A stretch of DNA of 64,000 nucleotides from contig JAAYOV010000105.1 in NCBI GenBank assembly GCA_012520095.1, forward strand, positions 22,264 through 86,263, in the 5' to 3' direction. The notes beneath the pieces were generated by a model. That model was not told the DNA's origin, made no database searches, and worked only from the letters and a program-made list of their open reading frames with translations. This DNA is from Tissierellia bacterium (GTDB taxonomy: Bacteria > Bacillota > Clostridia > Peptostreptococcales > Acidaminobacteraceae). A program made the translations under genes and the position numbers. Below are positions 40,694 through 49,532 of the stretch, piece by piece; the first letter of the stretch is position 1, and every line of letters begins with the position of its first letter.

Positions 40694-41148
40694 TTCTTCT
40701 CACGCTTTAACTCTTCGAGCTCAGCCTGAAAGCTCTCGATGTCCTTAAAAGACTTATATACCGAGGCGAAGCGGACATAGGCGACTTCATCGAGTTCTTT
40801 GAGTTCTTCCATTACAAATTGTCCAATAAGTTGCGAGCTGACCTCTTTATTCAGGAGATTCGCCGCCTTTTGCTCAATGCGTTGGGCGACGGACTCGATC
40901 TGTTGCATGCTGATCGGCCTTTTCTCACATGCCCGAACGATCCCTCCGATGAGTTTCGAACGAGAAAAGACTTCACGAGTATCATCTTTTTTGATGATGA
41001 CAAGGTTAATATCCTCAATGCGCTCATAAGTTGTAAAGCGGCGCCCACAATCGAGGCATTCGCGTCGACGTCTGATAAAACTCTTGTCTTCTCCTGAGCG
41101 CGAATCGGTCACCTTAGACTCAGGAGCATTGCAGTAAGGGCATCTCAT
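40690..41148 (-). CDS. nrdR: NrdR transcriptional regulator
   Basis: Zinc-finger and ATP-cone repressor of ribonucleotide reductase genes, 152 residues. The zinc ribbon has MRCPYCNAPESKV and RECLDCGRRFTTYE, followed by an ATP-cone domain (VIIKKDDTREVFSRSKLIGGIVRACEKR in part). GGAGG before the ATG. It follows ftsZ after a terminator. Confidence 0.97.
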   Translation of the reverse strand: MRCPYCNAPESKVTDSRSGEDKSFIRRRRECLDCGRRFTTYERIEDINLVIIKKDDTREVFSRSKLIGGIVRACEKRPISMQQIESVAQRIEQKAANLLNKEVSSQLIGQFVMEELKELDEVAYVRFASVYKSFKDIESFQAELEELKREKN

Positions 41149-41158
41149 ATCTCTCCCT

Positions 41159-41185
41159 CCAAAAAAGAAAGACCTTTACAGGTCT
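41159..41185 (-). terminator. Terminator of ftsZ
   Basis: A 6 bp minus-strand stem AGACCT-GTAA-AGGTCT (41170-41185) followed by TTCTTTTTT. It overlaps the ftsZ stop and separates ftsZ from nrdR. Confidence 0.75.
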
Positions 41186-42332
41186 ATCTCCTTTTCAAAA
41201 AGTCCGGAAGGTCCGCCTGAGGTGACTCCCCGCCCAGATCCCAATTCTCACGTTTGAAATCGGAACGATCCACTTCCATCTCTTGGCGAGTCTGCACCAT
41301 TTCTCGTTTTATGTCTTTTAAGGAATGATACTGATTTTCCTGTGAAATCGGACGAGTAAATCGTGGTCTGCGAGCACTCGAAAATCCGGTGGCAATCACC
41401 GTAATTTTGATCTCGTCGCTCATATTTTCATTGATCGATGTGCCGTAGATGATCTCGGCATCGGGATTAGCAAGTTCGGTAATGAGCTGGAGAGCTTCGG
41501 CCGTCTCATGAAGTCCGACAGTAGCATTTCCGGTCACATTGATTAGAAGACCGGTTGCTCCTTCAATTGTCGTCTCAAGAAGAGGACTCGAAGCGGCCTG
41601 CCTGGCAGCATCAACTGCGCGCGTTTCGCCTTTTCCGACGCCAACGCCCATGTGTGCCATGCCGCGATTTTTCATAATCGTGCTCACGTCCGCAAAGTCC
41701 AGAGAAATGAGACCGGGAGCGGTGATGAGATCGGAAATGCCCTGCACACCTTGACGCAGCACATCATCTGCAACACGCAGACTCTCTAAGAGAGACGTCT
41801 TCTTGTCGACAATCTCCAGTAATTTGTCATTGGGGATCGTGACGAGTGTGTCAACTTTTTCTTTCAGCTTCTCAATGCCCGCTTCTGCTTGAGACATACG
41901 CTTGCGTCCTTCAAAACCGAACGGTTTCGTTACAACGCCGACGGTCAAGGCGCCGAGTTCCCTGGAGATCTCAGCAATGACAGGTGAAGCCCCTGTGCCC
42001 GTGCCTCCTCCCATGCCGCATGTGACAAAGACCATATCCGCTCCTTCAAGCACCCTTCGGAGCTCTTCACGGCTTTCCTCAGCCGCTCTCTCACCGACAT
42101 CGGGACGCGATCCGGAGCCGAGACCCTTCGTAATCTTCTCTCCGATCTGAACTTTGATTTCACTTCTTGTCAGGCTCAAATCCTGTTTGTCAGTATTGAT
42201 GGCGATAAATTCGACACCTTCGAGCTGAGCTTCAATCATTCGGTTGATGGCGTTATTGCCTCCGCCGCCAACGCCAATGACTTTGATCTTTGTAAAATTG
42301 TAGTCATTGATTTTTTCTTCTATGTCAAACAT
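41184..42332 (-). CDS. ftsZ: Cell division protein FtsZ
   Basis: Tubulin-like GTPase that builds the Z-ring. The 382 residues include the tubulin signature [15 protein letters not shown], the N-terminal [13 protein letters not shown], the T7 loop ([13 protein letters not shown], in part), and a C-terminal peptide ([10 protein letters not shown]) matching the FtsA/SepF-binding tail. I start at ATG 42332 after GGAGG; the longer reading is in the leader. It has its own promoter and terminator and is apart from the mur cluster. Confidence 0.97.
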   Translation of the reverse strand: MFDIEEKINDYNFTKIKVIGVGGGGNNAINRMIEAQLEGVEFIAINTDKQDLSLTRSEIKVQIGEKITKGLGSGSRPDVGERAAEESREELRRVLEGADMVFVTCGMGGGTGTGASPVIAEISRELGALTVGVVTKPFGFEGRKRMSQAEAGIEKLKEKVDTLVTIPNDKLLEIVDKKTSLLESLRVADDVLRQGVQGISDLITAPGLISLDFADVSTIMKNRGMAHMGVGVGKGETRAVDAARQAASSPLLETTIEGATGLLINVTGNATVGLHETAEALQLITELANPDAEIIYGTSINENMSDEIKITVIATGFSSARRPRFTRPISQENQYHSLKDIKREMVQTRQEMEVDRSDFKRENWDLGGESPQADLPDFLKRR

Positions 42333-42366
42333 AGCGCCTCCTTCAAAATCCTGCTTTAATGAATCC

Positions 42367-42395
42367 ATTATATATAAGTTCATCCGCCATGTAAA
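42367..42395 (-). promoter_or_regulatory. Promoter of ftsZ
   Basis: -35 TTTACA (42390-42395), 17 bp spacer and -10 TATAAT (42367-42372) on the minus strand, 35 bp before the ATG. Confidence 0.85.
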
Positions 42396-42864
42396 TACCT
42401 ATTATTGAAAAAAAGCTGATAATTCAGGGAATTTTGTCAAAAAAACTTGGATTACGGCAAAAATAGACCCTAAAATATAGTGGAACCCCCAACGTGTTAT
42501 TAATACATTACCTTGGCAACTAAAAAGCGATTCAGCGTTGCAATTTTAATCAGGTGCAGCATTCTCCATGTTGAGGGCTGCGCTTTTTAATCCCTTATTC
42601 AACTATCGTAAATTGGGTCTCGAAAATATATGTTGCATATTCAGTTCCCGCTATTTTAGACTCAATCATTCCCTTTTCGGCACAAAGTTATCGATGCTCT
42701 ATCCCGATTCGTTTTCGTAAAAAAGGTTCGCTCATCCATATGGATTATTGATAACACGGTCATTCTTGTTCGCATTCAATTACAAGTACATTTCCCATAC
42801 TGATGAGCAATTCTTCCATTTCCCCTTTCACATCGTCTATTCTCAATATTTTGTTGTTAAAGCC
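42396..42864. other. AT-rich intergenic gap between ftsQ terminator and ftsZ promoter
   Basis: About 470 bp more AT-rich than its surroundings, with no coding region of credible length or ribosome binding site. The only organised element is a candidate plus-strand small RNA at 42447-42590. The rest shows nothing I can name. Confidence 0.6.
42482..42590 (+). ncRNA. Candidate small RNA
   Basis: Plus-strand TTGGAT (42447-42452), 18 bp spacer and TAAAAT (42471-42476) would start a transcript of about 105 nt. It ends in a 7 bp stem (GTGCAGC 42554-42560 with GCTGCGC 42577-42583, with a small inner CTC/GAG stem) followed by TTTTT. An inner hairpin GCAAC/GTTGC is also present. It is transcribed against the direction of ftsZ, upstream of it. 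Candidate only. Confidence 0.4.
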
Positions 42865-42865
42865 T

Positions 42866-42894
42866 TAAAAAGCCCCGTCCGTAATGACAGGGCT
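42866..42894 (-). terminator. Terminator of mur-ftsW-murG-ftsQ operon
   Basis: A 9 bp stem AGCCCTGTC/GACGGGGCT with loop ATTACG on the minus strand (42871-42894, final arm running into TTTTT), 50 bp after the ftsQ stop. Confidence 0.88.
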
Positions 42895-42944
42895 ACATCA
42901 ATGAATCACGTTATTCTCTCAGAATATAGTATCACAGCCTTTCC

Positions 42945-43658
42945 TTAAGGTTGCTCTTCAGGATGCAGCGGTATGAATACATAACGATCCGGATTTCTCA
43001 GATCAATCGCGCCTTCTTCAATCCCTTCTTTCATTAAGTCTTGATACACTGCATAGAAAATTGAAAATGCACTCTCCAGATCCTCGCCTTTTCCAAATAG
43101 AGCGACAAAGCCGTCTGATATCGTCAGGATCAACTCTTCTTCATCAAATCGGATTGACTTCATTCCCATATCGGACTGATCGACAAGCTCGGCCAAATCG
43201 AGAGCGCGTCTAAATCGACTTCCCTCCCCGGCTTCTACCGTCCTGCCCGCTACGGCTCCCTCGAGCTCCATCCCTTCGATAGTGATCGCATCGTATATTT
43301 CCTCTCCGATGTAAACAATCAAGGCCTGTGCATCGACATAGACGGATTTTTCATTCATCACAATGCGAGCAACCGGAGTTCTATATGAAATATGCAGAAG
43401 CAGTTCATCCGGCCAGTTTTTTTTCATGCTCACCGCTTCAAAACGAGCATCTCCGGCCAGATTGTTTCGAATATCACGAGGGCTTAAGAGAATGAGATTG
43501 TCACCTTTTTCTACGCCAATTTTTTCAAGCACCTCTTCTTCAGGAACCCAGTCGAGATTAAAGCGAATCGCCCGGATGTCAAAGAGCCCTGAAAAGAATA
43601 AGACATATACCGCAATTCCCAAGAAAACAACGGTGAGAAGAAGAACTATTTTCTTCAA
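42945..43658 (-). CDS. ftsQ: Cell division protein FtsQ/DivIB
   Basis: Bitopic division protein, 237 residues: one N-terminal helix (residues 4-23), a POTRA domain starting near FDIRAIRFNLDWVPEEEVLEKIGVEKGDNL (in part), then a beta domain and a C-terminal IDLRNPDRYVF. The position after murG and the POTRA features support the call. The TTG start overlaps murG as TTGA and has GGAGG upstream. It is last in this operon. Confidence 0.88.
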   Translation of the reverse strand: MKKIVLLLTVVFLGIAVYVLFFSGLFDIRAIRFNLDWVPEEEVLEKIGVEKGDNLILLSPRDIRNNLAGDARFEAVSMKKNWPDELLLHISYRTPVARIVMNEKSVYVDAQALIVYIGEEIYDAITIEGMELEGAVAGRTVEAGEGSRFRRALDLAELVDQSDMGMKSIRFDEEELILTISDGFVALFGKGEDLESAFSIFYAVYQDLMKEGIEEGAIDLRNPDRYVFIPLHPEEQP

Positions 43659-44761
43659 GCCTCTACCTCCTTCAGGCAGGTCTGAGCAATAAGCTCAGCT
43701 GCGTCTTCACGAGAAAGCGTCTTTGCAGCTCTACCCATCTTCTCTCTCCTCTCATCATCCCTTAGAAGTTCATCGAGCGCACGATAAATCAAATGCCTTA
43801 CGGCCGGATCATAGAGGTCGGCATCGTTGAAGACTTCGGCAGCTCCTCGCGCACCAAAGGAGGCCGCATTGGCCTTTTGATGATCAGAGGCAACGTAGGG
43901 AGACGGGAGCAACACAGCCGCTCTTCCGGTAAAAGCATTTTCACTCAATGTGATCGCCCCTGCCCTCGACAGGACGAGATCCGCCGCCGTCACAAACTCG
44001 GGCATGTCCTCTATGAACGGATATACTTTCAGGCCTGGAATATTTTCGTATTTTTTTAAAACAGCCGGATCGGCATCCTGTCCGCTTGTGTGAATCCACA
44101 CGAGATCGGGGTGTTTTTTCAAAAGGATGTGGGCGTCACATATCAGGTCATTAAAGCTGTCCGAGCCGATACTTCCCCCACTTGAAAGAAGCACTTTTTT
44201 ATCACCAAACCCCTTTTCATTTCGAATTGTTTCGCGATCGAGGGCAAAAAAATGCGATCGCACAGGATTACCAGAGAGCACAAACGCTTCTTCTCTTGCC
44301 CTCAAATACTTCTTAGATTCTTCATAGCTGATAAAAATCTTTTTTGCCTTTGAAGCAAACAGTCTGTTGGCAAGCCCCGGATACACATTTTGCTCATGTA
44401 GAAAATAGGGAGTGCCCGAGAGTATCGCTCCGATAATAGGCGCCCCGGTAACAAACCCACCGGTACTGATCAAAAAATCAGGGCGATTCTCTTTGAACCA
44501 GCGGTATAAGGGATGACATTCTCGAAGAAGGGTCGATACCGAGCGAATTTTCGATGTAAGTGCAATCCCGGAAAACATCCTTGCTTTTGTCGGAATAAAT
44601 TCAAGTCCGTATTTTTTGGCGGCCTCTTCTTCCATGGAGTCTTCAACACCGGCAAGATAGAGTTTAATGTCGGGATGTAATATGCGAAGCGCTTCTACAA
44701 TAGCCATAGCGGGAAATATATGCCCGCCCGTCCCGCCGCAACTGATCACCGCTTTGATCAT
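43655..44761 (-). CDS. murG: UDP-GlcNAc:lipid I N-acetylglucosaminyltransferase MurG
   Basis: Adds GlcNAc to lipid I at the inner face of the membrane to give lipid II. The 368 residues have SCGGTGGHIFPAMAI (G loop 1), LISTGGFVTGAPI (G loop 2) and LLSSGGSIGSDSFND (G loop 3). ATGA overlap with ftsW. Confidence 0.96.
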   Translation of the reverse strand: MIKAVISCGGTGGHIFPAMAIVEALRILHPDIKLYLAGVEDSMEEEAAKKYGLEFIPTKARMFSGIALTSKIRSVSTLLRECHPLYRWFKENRPDFLISTGGFVTGAPIIGAILSGTPYFLHEQNVYPGLANRLFASKAKKIFISYEESKKYLRAREEAFVLSGNPVRSHFFALDRETIRNEKGFGDKKVLLSSGGSIGSDSFNDLICDAHILLKKHPDLVWIHTSGQDADPAVLKKYENIPGLKVYPFIEDMPEFVTAADLVLSRAGAITLSENAFTGRAAVLLPSPYVASDHQKANAASFGARGAAEVFNDADLYDPAVRHLIYRALDELLRDDERREKMGRAAKTLSREDAAELIAQTCLKEVEA

Positions 44762-45849
44762 CGTATCCTCGATTCAGAAGCATAAATATTAAGTAAGATG
44801 CCGACGAGGCCCAAAATGACAAGCATGTTTGTGCCCCCGTAACTGATAAAAGGAAGCCCGATGCCTGTCGGAGGCACGAGCCCAAGCGTGCTCCCAAAAT
44901 TAATGACCATCTGAGTAAAAATTAAGGAGCCAATTCCCGTCGTCATCACACGAACATACAATGTACTGGCATCGAGTGCCATGCGGAAAATATTAACGAT
45001 CAGGATAAAAAAGAGAAGAAGAACCAGTGCAATTCCTACAAAACCAAACTCTTCCCCCAGTGTGGAAACGATCATATCATTATGCGGTTCCGGGATATAG
45101 AGTTTATTAAATGTGCTCTCTCCCGGTCCGACACCTAAAAACCCTCCGGATGCGATAGCAAGAATGCCATAACGAATCTGCCTGGCAACTTCATTGATAT
45201 CGGTAAGACCTGCAAAAAACGTTGTAATACGAGACACGCGATAGGGCGCCAGCGCGGCAATCAGGTAGAACACACCTCCCGCGGCCCCCACAAGGACGAT
45301 AAAGTACGCCCACCCATCAAAGCCGACGAACAACATCGCCGCGCTGATGACAAAAAGAGTGACCGTCGTGCTGAAATCAGGCTGAGCATAAGTCAGAATA
45401 ATCAGCAGCATCGGAATCAGCAGGTGAACCCCAATGGCAATGTAGCGTCTTTTCGTCGCTAAAAACCTTGACAGCGTAGCGGACATCGTCAGAATGATGG
45501 CGATTTTTGCTATGTCCGATGGCATGAACTGGACGCCGGCAATGACGATCCAGCGTCTGGCGGCATTGACTGTTTCTCCGATGATCAACGTGAGAATCAT
45601 AAGCACAAATGTCACAATGACAAACGGGATTAAAATCCCCGGTTTGAGATAGACGCGGTAGTTTACAAAAAAAGCTCCTGTCATAAGAACGAGGCCGGCA
45701 ATAATAAAGTAACTGTGTCGCCGAATATAGAAATAGGCATCTCCACTTCTTGCCATAGAAAAATACGCCGACGAGCTGAAGACCAGAAGCCAGCCGATCG
45801 TAAGCAGCAATAGCACAGGGATTAGTATGCCAAAATGAATTTTTCTCAT
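44758..45849 (-). CDS. ftsW: Septal peptidoglycan glycosyltransferase FtsW
   Basis: SEDS-family glycan polymerase of 363 residues with about ten helices. Signatures include GVQFMPSDIAKIAII, GGFLGVGPGESTFNKLYIPEPHNDMI (in part), FAIIGEE-type GEEFGFVG and the terminal PPTGIGLPFISYGGTN. ATGA overlap with murD. It acts with a class B PBP that is not encoded here. Confidence 0.95.
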   Translation of the reverse strand: MRKIHFGILIPVLLLLTIGWLLVFSSSAYFSMARSGDAYFYIRRHSYFIIAGLVLMTGAFFVNYRVYLKPGILIPFVIVTFVLMILTLIIGETVNAARRWIVIAGVQFMPSDIAKIAIILTMSATLSRFLATKRRYIAIGVHLLIPMLLIILTYAQPDFSTTVTLFVISAAMLFVGFDGWAYFIVLVGAAGGVFYLIAALAPYRVSRITTFFAGLTDINEVARQIRYGILAIASGGFLGVGPGESTFNKLYIPEPHNDMIVSTLGEEFGFVGIALVLLLFFILIVNIFRMALDASTLYVRVMTTGIGSLIFTQMVINFGSTLGLVPPTGIGLPFISYGGTNMLVILGLVGILLNIYASESRIR

Positions 45850-47156
45850 GGGTTCAGCCTTCCTACGAGTTCCCTGAAATGATCCCCTCTCTCTTCAAAA
45901 TTGGAATATGCATCCCAACTTGCACTTGCCGGTGAAAGAAGGATGTCATCTCCCGGCGCACTGATCTGAAAAGCCTTATCAAAGGCTTCCTCTAAATCAC
46001 GGACGCGATAGATGCGCTCAACACCATATTTCTTTGCGCTCTCAGCCACGATTGCGGCAGTGGATCCGTAACAGACAACGGCCTTCAAATGCGGTAACTC
46101 CTGCGCAAACAAGATGTCATATCCGATACCTTTGTCATACCCGCCCATCAAAACGATTGTAGGCACTTTCGCGCTCTTGAGAGCCGGAAGAGTGCTTTCA
46201 GGGTTCGTCGCTTTCGAGTCGTTAATAAACCGTACACCATCAGACGAAGCAACAATCTCATATCGGTGCCGCAATCCCGGAAAATCTTTCAGCGCCCGCC
46301 GAATATTCCCTACTTTCGCTCCGGCACAGTAAGCAAGAGAGGCCGCCGCCAAAGCATTGGCGATGTTGTGATCGCCCTGAAGAGAAAGTTCTTCAGAATC
46401 CAACAAGAAGATATCCTTCTCCTCTCGTAGCCAGAGCCCTCCGTCTTTATAAAAGGCCCCTTTCTCAACTTCTCGTTGAACAGAAAACTCCCGAAGGACA
46501 AACGGATGCTTCCTTCCCTCCATCATTTTCTGCAACAACGGAGAATCAACTCCTATAAGCAGGGAGTCGCTTTCATCCATGGAAGCAAACAACCGGCTCT
46601 TCGCTTCAATATAAGCATCAAGCGAGCCATGCCAATCCAAATGGTCCTGTGTAATATTGAGAATGGCTGCAAGCTTTGGATGGAGAGCTCGAGAAAAGGC
46701 GAGCTGAAAGCTTGAGACTTCAAGAATATTCCATTGCAGGAGCGCTCTCTCACGAAGAGTTGCGCTCAGCGGTATTCCGATGTTTCCTGCAGCCGGAACT
46801 CCCAGAATATGCGCACACCACGCCGTCGTCGTGGATTTGCCGTTCGTTCCGCTGATCGCCATAACCGCTCCGGGGAGCTGCTCGGCGGCAAAGTCGATTT
46901 CACTCTGAAGAGGAACGCCTTCCTCCAGCCATTTCAGCACTTTCGGATGAGAAGGCGAGATCCCCGGGGATAACAAAACCAAATCGACAGACTCACCATC
47001 AGTATATGCGGAAATCTTTGTATTGTATGCATCGGATAGTTTATCGGCATCAAAGGGCGCATCATCTGTCACGAGTATCTCATCATAATCACCGGCTAAA
47101 TAATCAAGAAGTCCGTGACCGGATCGTCCCAATCCGAAGATCAATATTTTCTTCAT
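45846..47156 (-). CDS. murD: UDP-MurNAc-L-alanine:D-glutamate ligase
   Basis: Adds D-Glu to UDP-MurNAc-L-Ala in the cytosol. The 436 residues start MKKILIFGLGRSGHGLLDYL and have ATP loop ISGTNGKSTTTAWCAH and the Mur ligase HRYEIV and NDSKATNPESTL motifs. I start at ATG 47156, 1 bp after the mraY stop (TAA A ATG). Confidence 0.96.
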   Translation of the reverse strand: MKKILIFGLGRSGHGLLDYLAGDYDEILVTDDAPFDADKLSDAYNTKISAYTDGESVDLVLLSPGISPSHPKVLKWLEEGVPLQSEIDFAAEQLPGAVMAISGTNGKSTTTAWCAHILGVPAAGNIGIPLSATLRERALLQWNILEVSSFQLAFSRALHPKLAAILNITQDHLDWHGSLDAYIEAKSRLFASMDESDSLLIGVDSPLLQKMMEGRKHPFVLREFSVQREVEKGAFYKDGGLWLREEKDIFLLDSEELSLQGDHNIANALAAASLAYCAGAKVGNIRRALKDFPGLRHRYEIVASSDGVRFINDSKATNPESTLPALKSAKVPTIVLMGGYDKGIGYDILFAQELPHLKAVVCYGSTAAIVAESAKKYGVERIYRVRDLEEAFDKAFQISAPGDDILLSPASASWDAYSNFEERGDHFRELVGRLNP

Positions 47157-47157
47157 T

Positions 47158-48102
47158 TTATACCTTAAAGAATAGGATACCCAGAAGGACGCCGACAAGC
47201 GTCACGCCGCTAAACAGCAGCACGATCATATTCTCGGAGTAGCCGCTGAGTTCAAAGTGGTGGTGAATAGGGCTCATCTTAAATATTCTCTTTCTCCTCG
47301 TCTTCCAAGACCAGACTTGAAGAATGAGCGATAGAGACTCTGCAACATAGACTACGCCTATGAGCAACGCATACAGCGGCGTGCCCGTCACCAGAAGCGC
47401 AGTGGCAATAAAACCTCCGATTGCCATGCTCCCCGTATCCCCCATCATCAGTCTTGCCGGGTAGCGATTGAAATAGAGATACGCCAAAAGAGAGGCGGCA
47501 AAAATTAATGTCATGCGATACAGATCCTGTCTGTAGAATTCCTTCGCCACAACCAGTACAAACAACAAAACCAAAAGTGACACAGAAGCCAACAAGCCGT
47601 CAATCCCGTCTGTGAGGTTCGTTGAATTCGTCATCGCCAGATAAAAAACGATGACAAACGGATAATACAAAACACCCAAGTGGATATAGCGATTCGTCAG
47701 CGGAATGAGAAGCGTAGAGGCACTTCCTTTCAACAGATATGCCATGAGCGATCCCATCAGTATTTGAAGAATCAATTTTTGACGCGCTTTCAATCCCAGA
47801 TTTCTTCCGAAAAACAATTTCATCGAATCGTCAACAAAGCCGATGATCGCAAAAAGAAGCATGCCCAGAATCAAAAAGACATGTTCTCGGTCAAAGCCCA
47901 GACTGATAAAGGCCACCAAAGTGCTCACAGCAATAAAGGCAATGCCGCCCATCGTGGGTATACCCTGTTTCTTCTGGTGGGATTCAGGCGCGAGTTCATA
48001 CACATTTTGGCCGAATCGGAGTTTGTACAAAAGGGGAATCAGCAGATATACTGCCAGCATTCCCAATAGAAATGTCAGGAGAAAAAGGAGGAAATTATTC
48101 AT
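47158..48102 (-). CDS. mraY: Phospho-N-acetylmuramoyl-pentapeptide transferase MraY
   Basis: Makes lipid I by moving phospho-MurNAc-pentapeptide to undecaprenyl phosphate. The 314 residues contain about ten helices with KKQGIPTMGGIAFI, TNSTNLTDGIDGLL and the PIHHHFELSGYSE motif. ATG 48102 overlaps the murF stop by 8 bp (ATGAATAA). Confidence 0.96.
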   Translation of the reverse strand: MNNFLLFLLTFLLGMLAVYLLIPLLYKLRFGQNVYELAPESHQKKQGIPTMGGIAFIAVSTLVAFISLGFDREHVFLILGMLLFAIIGFVDDSMKLFFGRNLGLKARQKLILQILMGSLMAYLLKGSASTLLIPLTNRYIHLGVLYYPFVIVFYLAMTNSTNLTDGIDGLLASVSLLVLLFVLVVAKEFYRQDLYRMTLIFAASLLAYLYFNRYPARLMMGDTGSMAIGGFIATALLVTGTPLYALLIGVVYVAESLSLILQVWSWKTRRKRIFKMSPIHHHFELSGYSENMIVLLFSGVTLVGVLLGILFFKV

Positions 48103-49393
48103 CTGCAATCTCCAGCCCCCTAAGAACACGCTCCAGTTCCATCCCTCGAGAAGCCTTGACAAGGAGCACATCTCCTTGTTGCAGGGTTTCATTGAGTTTT
48201 TTAATCAGAGAGCGAATGTCTCGAAAGTGTTCTCCGTTTGGGTGTTTCTCAATAATGTGTGAGGCAAAATCTCCTATCGTAAATATTTTATCGAGTTGTT
48301 TCATCTGCGGGATTTCACCAATACGACGATGGATCTCTTCAGCCGTCTCCCCCAGCTCCAGCACATCCCCCAATACGGCAAGATGCCTCTTTCCACTGAG
48401 CATCAGAAGCGTCTCAACCGCTCCTGCAATCGAGTCGGGAGACGAATTATACACATCATCTACGATCGTAATGCCTTCCCTATAAGAGACCATAAAGCGC
48501 TGAGGTTCTCCTCTGTAGTTTTCAATACCCTGAACAATTTTTTCATCCTCAATTCCCAGCGCTCTGGCCGCCTCCACACATAGGAGGGCGTTCTTCACCT
48601 GAAACGCTCCGGGTACTTGAAGCTGAATCTCCAATCCCCTGTATCGAAAGTGATGAACACCTTGTCTCATCGAAAGCACTTCCAGCGCTTCAGGCTTTGT
48701 GCATATAACTCGATAAGGTTGTTCAGGCAATTGGCTGAGAAGTGGATCAAACCCGTTGACGACGAGAATATGATCTCCACGGTGATATGCATTTGCCTGC
48801 ATTTTCTCATGGAGAATGTTTGATTCCGAGTGAAAATTCTCAATATGAGAAGTGCCGATATTTGTCATCATGACGATATCCGGACGTGCCACAGAAGCCA
48901 GCGTCTTCATCGCTCCGGGGCGAGAGACTCCCATTTCCAAGACAAGAATCTCCGCAGATGGAGGCATGTTTAAAAGCGTCAAAGGGAGTCCAATGTGGTT
49001 GTTGAGATTCCCCTTTGTCGCATGGGTGTCAAAAGCCAGGCGGCAGATTTCGGCAAACATATTTTTTGTATTGGTCTTTCCTCCACTGCCTACGACGCTG
49101 ACCACTTTAGGATTGAGCCAGTCTCGGTATTTAGCAGCAAGAGAGAGCAGTGCCTTTTCGCCGTCTTCCACCACCGCAATCGGCTTGCCCCGAAAGGCAT
49201 CGCGATTGTCTTCATAGTAGTGGCGCTCCATCAAGGCCGCCTTTGCACCGGAGTCAATCGCTGTTAGCGCAAAACTGTTGCCGTCAAATTTGTCACCGCG
49301 TATACATATGAACAAGCCCCCCTCGAGAGGCTTGCGGCTATCTATAAATACTCCGCTGAATTTCCCTTCGCGAAACCATTGTAAAAGATCCAT
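48095..49393 (-). CDS. murF: UDP-MurNAc-tripeptide:D-Ala-D-Ala ligase
   Basis: Completes the pentapeptide precursor. The 432 residues have an N-terminal MurF-specific domain (FSGVFIDSRKPLEGGLFICI), a P-loop that reads VSVVGSGGKTNTKNMF in place of the usual GSxGKTTTK, and DDVYNSSPDSIAGAVETL in the C-terminal part. The P-loop variant keeps GKT. First gene of murF-mraY-murD-ftsW-murG-ftsQ; murE is absent from the cluster. Confidence 0.94.
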   Translation of the reverse strand: MDLLQWFREGKFSGVFIDSRKPLEGGLFICIRGDKFDGNSFALTAIDSGAKAALMERHYYEDNRDAFRGKPIAVVEDGEKALLSLAAKYRDWLNPKVVSVVGSGGKTNTKNMFAEICRLAFDTHATKGNLNNHIGLPLTLLNMPPSAEILVLEMGVSRPGAMKTLASVARPDIVMMTNIGTSHIENFHSESNILHEKMQANAYHRGDHILVVNGFDPLLSQLPEQPYRVICTKPEALEVLSMRQGVHHFRYRGLEIQLQVPGAFQVKNALLCVEAARALGIEDEKIVQGIENYRGEPQRFMVSYREGITIVDDVYNSSPDSIAGAVETLLMLSGKRHLAVLGDVLELGETAEEIHRRIGEIPQMKQLDKIFTIGDFASHIIEKHPNGEHFRDIRSLIKKLNETLQQGDVLLVKASRGMELERVLRGLEIADE

Positions 49394-49415
49394 ACACGCT
49401 CCTTATCTTCCGGTC

Positions 49416-49444
49416 ATTTTACCACATCGCATCTTCTTGCTCAA
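49416..49444 (-). promoter_or_regulatory. Promoter of murF operon
   Basis: -35 TTGAGC (49439-49444), 17 bp spacer and -10 TAAAAT (49416-49421) on the minus strand. Upstream at 49468-49485 a 6 bp hairpin (TAGTTG/CAACTA) lies between parC and this promoter, without a T run. Confidence 0.8.
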
Positions 49445-49532
49445 GAAACAGCTCAGCAAAGGCCCTGTGTAATAGTTGGTGTAGCAACTAATCCCGACTA
49501 CAACCTCTCAACACAGCACAATAGGCAGTTTT

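Noticed and set aside
42748..42948. 66-codon plus-strand ORF between ftsQ and ftsZ
   Set aside because: AT-rich, no ribosome binding site, and overlaps the ftsQ operon terminator and stop.
49468..49485. Short hairpin between the topoisomerase gene and the murF promoter as a terminator
   Set aside because: Only 6 bp and no T run; it lies upstream of the murF promoter and cannot be linked to termination of the topoisomerase gene, which runs away from it.
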